From the NCBI GenBank assembly GCA_900555165.1, contig USKE01000149.1, positions 1 to 5,683 on the forward strand: a stretch of 5,683 nucleotides of DNA, read 5' to 3'. This document shows positions 1 to 5,683 of the stretch, in pieces (within the stretch, counting starts at the first letter, position 1; each line of letters starts with the position of its first letter). Made by a program: the position numbers and the translations under genes. The DNA comes from an uncultured Porphyromonadaceae bacterium (lineage in GTDB: Bacteria > Bacteroidota > Bacteroidia > Bacteroidales > Muribaculaceae). The notes beneath the pieces were generated by a model that saw only the letters and a list, made by a program, of their open reading frames with translations, was not told the DNA's origin and did not search any database.

Positions 1-1
1 C

Positions 2-3000
2 CACGGCGGCATAAATGTCATACCACTGCTGAAGGGTGACATCAGCCTCTACGACGTGGTGTTCAGGCGCCTGGCCGTGAATCTGGTGCAGGTCAACGAC
101 TCGCTGGCCAACTATGACATCGTGCCCCCTTCCGAGGAAACAAAAGATGAGGAACCGCTCTCAATCCCCTCCATCTCGATAAACCGGTTCGAGATCGCCG
201 ACGCCGCGCCGTTGCGTTACCGCTCGCTGGCCGACTCGACCGACTTCACCGCCTCGCTGCGCAACATCACCCTCGACGGCAGCGACGGCCCACGCTACGC
301 CCTTGACCTCAACGGCGCCCTTGAGGCCCGCGTGCTCGAAGAGTTCAACTTCAGCCGCCTGGTTTTCGGTGCCAACGGAAAGATTGTCTGGGAAAGCGCG
401 CGTCCGCTGGCCATAGCGCTGCAGGACTTCATGCTCACCCTTGACAAATTCCACGCCCGCGTCAATCTGGCCGCCGACCTCACCGACACACCGCAGGTCG
501 AGAGTTTCCGGGCCGAGTTTCCCGACATTCCGCTGACCGAACTGCTCAGCCATGTGCCCGCCACGCTGCGCGGTTACACCGACCCGCTCAAGACCGACAT
601 GCGTGTCAGCTCTACCGTGAGCCTGGCACGCCCCTGGAACCTGGCCGACACCCTCATGCCCTCGCTCCACGCCACGGTCGACATACCTCCGTGCACCGTG
701 ACCTACGAGGGGTACACCTTCCGCGACTTCACCGTCAGCGCCGAGGCCGCTTTCGACGGCAGTGACATTGACGCCTCATGGGTCGACCTGAAAAAGTTCC
801 ACGCCGAGGGAGAATCGGTCGACGCCGACCTCAGCGCCCGTGTCACCGCCATAATGTCAGACCCGATGGTCGACGGCCGTTTCAAAGGGCGCGTCAACCT
901 GGGCAAACTCCCGCCCCGGCTGAAGAGCATGATACCCGTCACGCTCACCGGCATACTCGGGGGCGACGCCGACTTCCGCCTGCGGAAGTCAGACCTCACC
1001 CGCGACGGATTCCACCGCATGTACGCCAAGGGGCGCATAACCCTCGACAACCTGCACGCCGATGCCCAGGGGATGATGACCGCCTACGCCCGCCACGCCC
1101 TGCTTGAGTTCGGCACCAGCTCGCGGCTCACCACCGCCGCCGGCGCACGTATAGACTCACTTCTGAGCGTATCGCTGAAAATCGATACCCTCGCCGCCAA
1201 CGGCATGGGGCTTGACGTGGAGATGCGCGATTTCGCCGCCGGCGTGGGCACCGTGAACCGCGCACAGTCGGCCGACACCACAGAAATCAATCCCTTCGGA
1301 GGGCGCATCACTATCGGACGGTTGAAATTCGACGCTCCCGACGACACCCTGCGCGCCCGCCTGGCCGACGCATCGGTCAGCGCCTCACTGCGGCGGTTCA
1401 AGGGTGGCGCCCGCTCGCCGCTGATGCACCTCGACATCTCGGCACGGCGCATCATGGCCGGGCAGGCCGTGACCAAATTTGCACTGACGAAAGCCCAGGC
1501 CGAGCTTACCGTGCACCTCAACGAGGAACGCGCTGCCCGACGTGCCGCCCGTCGCGAGGCTGCGAAAAACGGCACGTCTCCACAGCCGCGCCGACAGGTC
1601 ACCGGCACCGACAGCACGGCAACCGCCCGGAACGGCGCCGACCTGGACCTGCGCCTCGACGCCAAAGAACGGCGCCTGCTGCGCAACTGGGACTATTCGG
1701 GACATGTGACAGCCGCTCGCGGGCGTCTGGTAACCCCCTACCTGCCCCTGCGCAACCGCCTTTCAGACATCGACCTGCGTTTCAATCAGGATTCCGTGAC
1801 CATCCACAATACGCGCCTTGTCTCGGGGCAGAGCGACTTCACCGTCAACGGAACCATATCTAACCTTAAACGCGCCCTGACGGCCCGCCGCAACAACACC
1901 CTGAAAATTGAGTTCAGCGTGGCCAGCGACACCATCAACGTCAACGAACTCGTGCGCGCCATATTCGCCGGCCCGGCACTGGCGCATGCCGCTGACTCGG
2001 CATCGGTATGGGCCGACAACGATGACCTCCAGCAACAGAAACTCGCCTCTATGGCCGACACCGCCGCCACCGAACCCCTTCTGCTGCCGCGCAACCTCGA
2101 CGCGCGCCTGCATGTCGGTGCCGGAAACATACTCTATTCCGACATGGTGATGCACGGTTTCCGAGGCGACCTGCTTATGGCCGACGGCGCCCTGAACCTG
2201 CGCAACCTCTCGGCATCGACCGACATCGGCGCCATCGACATCAACGGCCTCTATTCGGGTGCCGACCGCGATTCGCTACAGTTCGGCCTCGGCATGAGGG
2301 TCAACAACTTCATGCTCGACAAGCTCACGACGCTCGTGCCGGCCATCGATTCGATCATGCCGGCGATGAAGAGCCTTGCCGGCGTGGTGAACGCCGACGT
2401 GGCCGTGACCACCGACCTGCTCCCCGACATGGATCTGGACATCCCTACCATGCAGGCCGCCATCAAGATCGAGGGGAAAGACCTGGTACTGCTCGACCCC
2501 GAGACCTTCAAGACCGTATCGAAATGGCTCATATTCAAGGATAAAACCAAAAACGTGATAGACTCGATGACAGTCGAGGCCGTGGTAGAGAACTCGGCCA
2601 TCGAGGTATATCCGTTCATATTCAACATAGACCGTTACCGGCTGGGGATAATGGGACACAACGACATGGACATGAACATGAACTACCACGTGTCGGTGCT
2701 CAAGTCGCCCATACCCTTCAAGTTCGGCATAAACATCAAGGGCACGCCCGAAAAAATGAAGATCCGTCTCGGGGGCGCCAAGGTCAAGCCCGGCATGGTG
2801 GGCGAACGGCAGACCATCGCCGCAAACACCCGTGTGAACCTGGTAAGGGAGATCGACAACGTGTTCCGCCGCGGCATACAGAACGCGCGGCGCGGGCGCC
2901 TGAAATTCCCCTCGCCCACAGCGCTCCCCACCGTGGAAGAGCTCGGCGCCGAGCTTGAAGATGAGCATCTGAGCCATGCCGACTCTCTGCAGATGATCCG

Positions 3001-3112
3001 TGCCGGACTCATAGAGAACCCCGACACCCTGCTCTACCCCATGACCGACCCGGTTGCGGCTCCCGCACCGGCCCTCAACGACAAAGAACATGGCAAAAAG
3101 AAAAAACGATAA
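2..3112 (+). CDS. AsmA-family large envelope protein, 5' end missing (partial)
   Basis: This is the C-terminal 1036 residues of a very large AsmA-like protein. The frame stays open to the left edge (positions 2-55 read [18 protein letters not shown]), so the gene begins upstream and the GTG at 56 is internal. The first visible residues ([20 protein letters not shown]) resemble the AsmA pattern that follows the N-terminal membrane anchor; the anchor itself is not in view. The rest is an alternating polar/hydrophobic, beta-rich chain with AsmA-like turns, for example [16 protein letters not shown] at visible residues 607-622. A Met-rich [12 protein letters not shown] (from 884) leads into [21 protein letters not shown] (905-925), which I recall as typical of the conserved C-terminal region. 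The tail is lysine-rich (GKKKKR). Family knowledge: AsmA/TamB/YhdP-type proteins are inner-membrane-anchored, form long lipid-binding grooves across the periplasm and are linked to phospholipid transport to the outer membrane. That role is inferred here. Two low-complexity inserts lie at about 508-547 and 655-691. Its end overlaps ruvB by 23 bases. Family call is fairly sure; exact function is not. Confidence 0.85.
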   Translation, partial: HGGINVIPLLKGDISLYDVVFRRLAVNLVQVNDSLANYDIVPPSEETKDEEPLSIPSISINRFEIADAAPLRYRSLADSTDFTASLRNITLDGSDGPRYALDLNGALEARVLEEFNFSRLVFGANGKIVWESARPLAIALQDFMLTLDKFHARVNLAADLTDTPQVESFRAEFPDIPLTELLSHVPATLRGYTDPLKTDMRVSSTVSLARPWNLADTLMPSLHATVDIPPCTVTYEGYTFRDFTVSAEAAFDGSDIDASWVDLKKFHAEGESVDADLSARVTAIMSDPMVDGRFKGRVNLGKLPPRLKSMIPVTLTGILGGDADFRLRKSDLTRDGFHRMYAKGRITLDNLHADAQGMMTAYARHALLEFGTSSRLTTAAGARIDSLLSVSLKIDTLAANGMGLDVEMRDFAAGVGTVNRAQSADTTEINPFGGRITIGRLKFDAPDDTLRARLADASVSASLRRFKGGARSPLMHLDISARRIMAGQAVTKFALTKAQAELTVHLNEERAARRAARREAAKNGTSPQPRRQVTGTDSTATARNGADLDLRLDAKERRLLRNWDYSGHVTAARGRLVTPYLPLRNRLSDIDLRFNQDSVTIHNTRLVSGQSDFTVNGTISNLKRALTARRNNTLKIEFSVASDTINVNELVRAIFAGPALAHAADSASVWADNDDLQQQKLASMADTAATEPLLLPRNLDARLHVGAGNILYSDMVMHGFRGDLLMADGALNLRNLSASTDIGAIDINGLYSGADRDSLQFGLGMRVNNFMLDKLTTLVPAIDSIMPAMKSLAGVVNADVAVTTDLLPDMDLDIPTMQAAIKIEGKDLVLLDPETFKTVSKWLIFKDKTKNVIDSMTVEAVVENSAIEVYPFIFNIDRYRLGIMGHNDMDMNMNYHVSVLKSPIPFKFGINIKGTPEKMKIRLGGAKVKPGMVGERQTIAANTRVNLVREIDNVFRRGIQNARRGRLKFPSPTALPTVEELGAELEDEHLSHADSLQMIRAGLIENPDTLLYPMTDPVAAPAPALNDKEHGKKKKR
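3080..3112 (+). promoter_or_regulatory. ruvB translation start embedded in the end of the asmA-like gene
   Basis: The bases before the ruvB ATG (ACAAAGAAC) contain no GGAGG-like site and are A-rich, as is usual for Bacteroidota starts. The ATG lies 20 bases before the TAA of the upstream gene, inside an A-rich island (A5-G-A6 at 3095-3106) that stands out from the GC-rich surroundings. The same bases encode the lysine-rich tail of the AsmA-like protein and the MAKRKN start of RuvB. Ribosomes ending the first gene could re-initiate here, so translational coupling is likely but inferred. Confidence 0.45.
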
Positions 3113-4166
3113 CATAGAACCCGACCTGACTCCCGACGGCGGCGCCGACGGATACGACATCCGCCGCGAGGCCGCGTCGGCCTCTGACGCCGACTTCGAG
3201 CGCGCCCTGCGCCCCGGGCGTTTCGAGTCGTTCTCGGGGCAGGAAAAGATAGTCGAGAACCTGAAGGTTTTCGTGGCCGCGGCGCGCATGCGCGGCGAGG
3301 CCCTTGACCACCTTCTGCTCCACGGCCCCCCGGGGCTGGGGAAGACCACCCTGTCGGCCATCATCGCCAACGAGCTGGGCGTGGGGTTCAAGGTCACCTC
3401 GGGGCCGGTGCTCGACAAGCCGGGCGACCTGGCCGGCATACTCACGTCGCTCGATGAGAACGACGTGCTGTTCATCGACGAGATACACCGCCTCAGTCCC
3501 GTGGTCGAGGAGTACCTCTACTCGGCCATGGAGGATTACCGCATCGACATCATGATCGACAAAGGCCCCGGCGCGCGCTCGGTACAGCTCACTCTGTCCC
3601 CCTTCACGCTTATCGGCGCCACCACCCGGTCGGGACTGCTGACATCGCCCCTGCGCGCCCGTTTCGGCATAAACTGCCACCTCGAATATTACGACCACGA
3701 GGTGCTTGAGCGCATCATACTGCGTTCGGCCGGACTGTTGGGCATCCGCTGCACGGGCGAGGCCGCACACGAGATCGCCATGCGGTCGCGCGGCACGCCG
3801 CGTATCGCCAACGGCCTGCTCAGGCGCGTGCGCGATTTCGCCATGGTGAAGGGGTCGGGCATGATCGACCCCGCCATAGCGCGTTTCGCCCTTGAGGCGC
3901 TGAACATCGACCGCTACGGCCTCGACGAGATCGACAACAAGATACTTTCAACCATCATACACAAATTCCGCGGCGGCCCGGTGGGCCTTACCACCATCGC
4001 CACCGCCCTGGGTGAAGACCCCGGCACCATCGAGGATGTCTACGAACCGTTCCTGATCAAGGAGGGGTTCCTTCAGCGCACCCCCCGCGGCCGCGAGGTC
4101 ACGCCGCTGGCATGGCGCCACCTGGGTCTCACCCCCGGGGGCGACAGCTACGGCACGCTGTTCTGA
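3090..4166 (+). CDS. ruvB: Holliday junction branch migration DNA helicase RuvB
   Basis: This is the ATP-driven hexameric motor of the RuvAB complex. It pumps DNA through RuvA-bound Holliday junctions during recombination and replication-fork repair in the cytoplasm. The protein has 358 residues. Visible motifs are Walker A GPPGLGKT (79-86), Walker B LFIDEIH (127-133), the beta-hairpin segment [15 protein letters not shown] (150-164) that contacts RuvA in known RuvBs, sensor 1 GATTR (176-180), the arginine-finger region PLRARFG (187-193), and sensor 2 [17 protein letters not shown] (234-250). A winged-helix DNA-binding domain runs from about 275 to 345 ([30 protein letters not shown]). All expected catalytic residues are present. 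The ATG at 3090 is chosen because it is the first ATG of the frame and no ATG, GTG or TTG lies between it and the conserved DIRRE at 23-27. A TTG at 3054 would add 12 residues deeper inside the upstream gene and is less likely. The residues before DIRRE form an acidic extension. ruvB overlaps the asmA-like gene by 23 bases, implying one transcript. Confidence 0.98.
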   Translation: MAKRKNDNIEPDLTPDGGADGYDIRREAASASDADFERALRPGRFESFSGQEKIVENLKVFVAAARMRGEALDHLLLHGPPGLGKTTLSAIIANELGVGFKVTSGPVLDKPGDLAGILTSLDENDVLFIDEIHRLSPVVEEYLYSAMEDYRIDIMIDKGPGARSVQLTLSPFTLIGATTRSGLLTSPLRARFGINCHLEYYDHEVLERIILRSAGLLGIRCTGEAAHEIAMRSRGTPRIANGLLRRVRDFAMVKGSGMIDPAIARFALEALNIDRYGLDEIDNKILSTIIHKFRGGPVGLTTIATALGEDPGTIEDVYEPFLIKEGFLQRTPRGREVTPLAWRHLGLTPGGDSYGTLF

Positions 4167-4210
4167 AACAGGGGTGCCCCCGGTAACCGCCGGTCTGTAT
4201 GCCTGCCTGT

Positions 4211-4241
4211 CTGGTTATCGGCCCAGCTGGGCCGATAACAG
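4211..4241. terminator. 26-bp perfect palindrome between ruvB and the flippase gene; candidate terminator or attenuator
   Basis: Positions 4214-4239 are exactly self-complementary (each half GTTATCGGCCCAG, centre at 4226/4227). As RNA this can fold into an 11-bp stem with an AGCT loop. Two further pairs (C4211-G4241 and T4212-A4240) are possible if G4213 bulges out. It starts 45 bases after the ruvB stop and ends about 60 bases before the flippase ATG. No T-tract follows on the plus strand (AAACCCTCT comes next), nor on the minus strand, so it is not a textbook intrinsic terminator. Terminator, attenuator, transcript-stabilising hairpin or dimeric protein-binding site are all possible. The palindrome is seen directly; its function is inferred. 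Confidence 0.5.
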
Positions 4242-4283
4242 AAACCCTCTGCCGCACCGTGCCCTCGGGCGGCGCACCACCGT

Positions 4284-4299
4284 CATCACAAAAACCGAA
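4284..4299 (+). promoter_or_regulatory. A-rich translation leader of the flippase gene
   Basis: The 16 bases before ATG 4300 (CATCACAAAAACCGAA) are A-rich and lack a Shine-Dalgarno sequence. This fits Bacteroidota translation initiation and supports the chosen start. In the whole 133-base gap (4167-4299) I saw no TAnnTTTG, the -7 element of Bacteroidota housekeeping promoters, so a separate flippase promoter is not shown. Apart from the palindrome at 4211-4241, the gap holds only short GC-rich self-complementary bits such as GGGGTGCCCC at 4171-4180. Confidence 0.3.
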
Positions 4300-5683
4300 A
4301 TGGCTTCTGTAAAATCACTGTTCAAAGACACCGCCATCTATGGCGTGAGCTCTATAGTCGGGCGTTTCCTCAACTGGTGTCTGGTACCGATGTACACCTA
4401 CTGTTTCGCCGCGGCCGAGTACGGTATAGTCACCAACCTCTACGCCTATGTGGCGCTGGTGCTGATCATACTCACCTACGGCATGGAGACAGGGTTCTTC
4501 CGTTTCGCCAACCACGAGCGGTGGACCGACCCGGGACAGGTCTACACCACGGCGCTCAGTTCGCTGGGTGTCAGCTCGATGCTGTTCATCATCGCCGCCT
4601 GCTGGCTGTCGCCGCAGATAGCCGGCCTGCTCGACTGCGCCGACCATCCGGCCTACATCTGGATGATGGCCATAGCCGTGGGCGTCGACGCCTACACGGC
4701 CATACCGTTCGCCTACCTGCGCTACCGCAAACGCCCCGTGCGGTTCGCCACGCTGAAACTCATCAACATCGGACTGAACATCGGGCTGAACCTCTTCTTC
4801 ATACTGCTCTGCCCCTGGCTGCAGAAGACTGCCCCGGGGTGGATCGACTGGTTCTATGAGCCATCGTTCGGCATCGGGTACATCTTCCTGGCCAACCTCA
4901 TCTCGTCGCTGGCTATGCTGTTCCTGCTCACCCCCGAGATTCTGGCCGAGCGCTACAACTTCAACGGCCGTCTGCTCAGGCAGATGCTGGTCTATTCGTT
5001 CCCCCTTCTGGTAATCGGCATCGCGGGCATCATGAACCAGACTATCGACAAGATTCTTTTCCCGATGATCTACCCCGACAAGGCAACCGCCATGGCCGAA
5101 TTGGGTATCTACGGGGCCAACTACAAGATCGCCATAGTGATGGTGATGTTCATCCAGGCATTCAGGTTCGCCTACGAGCCGTTTATCTTCGCCCAGAACA
5201 AAGAGCGCGGCGAAGACAAGAACAAGGCCTACCGCGACGCCATGACATGGTTTGTCATCGCCGGCCTGTTCATCTTCATCGGAGTGATGTTCTTCCTGCC
5301 GGTGCTGAAATACTTCATCTCGCCGGCCTACTTCCCCGGTCTTAAGGTGGTGCCGCTGATCATGCTGGCCGAACTCTGTTTCGGCATCTTCTTCAACCTC
5401 TCGCTGTGGTACAAGCTCACCGACCGCACCGTCTGGGGCACCTGGTTCTCGCTGATGGGTCTGGCCGTGACGGTGACGCTCAACTTCGCGCTCGTGCCTT
5501 TCATGGGCTACATGGGGTGCGCCTGGGCGGCCCTGGCCTGCTACGGGTCGATGATGCTGGTATCGTGGGCCGTAGGGCGCGTGAAACACCCCATAGGCTA
5601 CGATGTGCGCCGTCTGCTGTTCTATTTCGTCACGGCCATGGCCCTGTGGGGGGTGAGCGTCGCGATCTCGACCCTCTACGCCG
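4300..5683 (+). CDS. Wzx/PST-family polysaccharide (lipid-linked glycan) flippase, 3' end missing (partial)
   Basis: This is a multi-pass inner-membrane protein of the MOP superfamily (Wzx/PST branch), whose members flip lipid-linked oligosaccharides from the cytoplasmic to the periplasmic face. The window holds 461 codons plus one base with no stop. Family members are usually about 450-510 residues, so probably only a short tail is missing. The N-terminus (SLFKDTAIYGVSSIVGRFLN, then VPMYTYCFAAAEYGIVTNLYAY) is the classic opening of the family: an amphipathic start, TM1, the P-x-Y-T turn, then a YG motif before TM2. By eye there are about 12-13 hydrophobic segments, near residues 12-35, 45-63, 85-105, 117-138, 152-172, 190-211, 228-247, 272-290, 316-337, 349-369, 378-400, 404-425 and 437-458. 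A charged cytoplasmic loop (NKERGEDKNKAYRD) lies at about 300-313. Start at ATG 4300: it gives the correct family N-terminus and follows an A-rich leader. No glycosyltransferases are in view, so the substrate cannot be named. It is not obviously part of a capsule locus. Confidence 0.9.
   Translation, partial: MASVKSLFKDTAIYGVSSIVGRFLNWCLVPMYTYCFAAAEYGIVTNLYAYVALVLIILTYGMETGFFRFANHERWTDPGQVYTTALSSLGVSSMLFIIAACWLSPQIAGLLDCADHPAYIWMMAIAVGVDAYTAIPFAYLRYRKRPVRFATLKLINIGLNIGLNLFFILLCPWLQKTAPGWIDWFYEPSFGIGYIFLANLISSLAMLFLLTPEILAERYNFNGRLLRQMLVYSFPLLVIGIAGIMNQTIDKILFPMIYPDKATAMAELGIYGANYKIAIVMVMFIQAFRFAYEPFIFAQNKERGEDKNKAYRDAMTWFVIAGLFIFIGVMFFLPVLKYFISPAYFPGLKVVPLIMLAELCFGIFFNLSLWYKLTDRTVWGTWFSLMGLAVTVTLNFALVPFMGYMGCAWAALACYGSMMLVSWAVGRVKHPIGYDVRRLLFYFVTAMALWGVSVAISTLYA

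Noticed and set aside
56..58. GTG at 56 as start of the AsmA-like protein
   Set aside because: The frame is open to the window edge, and the 18 codons before it continue a plausible AsmA sequence. The gene is truncated by the window and does not start here.
3054..3056. TTG at 3054 as ruvB start
   Set aside because: It would add 12 residues unlike RuvB and lengthen the overlap to 59 bases. The ATG at 3090 is the better codon and already gives a longer than usual protein.
2276..3475. 399-codon open frame on the minus strand across the asmA-like/ruvB junction
   Set aside because: It is in register with the asmA-like codons and ends at a sense CTA at 2276. It overlaps two well-supported genes and has no recognisable domain, so it is a codon-bias shadow.
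3075..3770. 231-codon open frame on the minus strand, opposite ruvB
   Set aside because: It is in exact codon register with ruvB, which has unmistakable RuvB motifs. It ends at a TCA triplet of the ruvB frame at 3075 and has no domain of its own.
4171..4195. Short GC-rich hairpins right after the ruvB stop (GGGGTGCCCC, CCGG pairs)
   Set aside because: The loops would be only two bases or the stems only four pairs, which is expected by chance in GC-rich DNA. No T-run follows.
4377..4859. 160-codon plus-strand frame within the flippase gene
   Set aside because: It is out of frame with the clear flippase sequence, and its product is Arg/His/Leu-rich with no hydrophobic segments or known motifs.
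4315..5589. 424-codon open frame on the minus strand, opposite the flippase gene
   Set aside because: Its codons are in exact register with the sense codons, so its stops would need sense TTA, CTA or TCA, which this GC-rich gene avoids. It ends precisely at the sense TCA at 4315. Its product is a low-complexity His/Gln/Glu/Arg-rich sequence with no family resemblance.

Overview
The window is a stretch of housekeeping chromosome from a GC-rich member of the Bacteroidota, most likely order Bacteroidales. The evidence is the RuvB sequence, which matches Bacteroides-type RuvB almost motif for motif as I remember it, together with A-rich leaders in place of Shine-Dalgarno sites at both visible starts. 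GC content looks near 60% by eye, which points to a GC-rich Bacteroidales lineage (Muribaculaceae or Alistipes-like) more than to Bacteroides itself. Family-level placement is a guess.

Three plus-strand genes fill almost everything. (1) Positions 2-3112 hold the 3' part of a very large AsmA-family envelope protein whose N-terminus lies before the window. The reading frame is open to the left edge, so the GTG near position 56 is not its start. (2) Positions 3090-4166 hold ruvB, the Holliday-junction branch-migration motor. It is intact, overlaps the asmA-like gene by 23 bases, and carries an acidic N-terminal extension. (3) Positions 4300-5683 hold a polytopic Wzx/PST-type polysaccharide flippase that runs off the right edge with 461 codons visible. 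A 133-base gap separates ruvB from the flippase gene. It contains a 26-bp perfect palindrome that could act as a terminator or attenuator.

The AsmA-like protein and the flippase are both envelope lipid or glycolipid handlers on either side of a DNA-repair motor. Gene 1 and ruvB are almost certainly co-transcribed and probably translationally coupled. The flippase gene may be in the same transcript or may have its own promoter. I found no RNA gene, mobile element, CRISPR array or attachment site, and no convincing previously undescribed system. The points most worth a second look are the palindrome, the dual-coding A-rich overlap and the RuvB extension.
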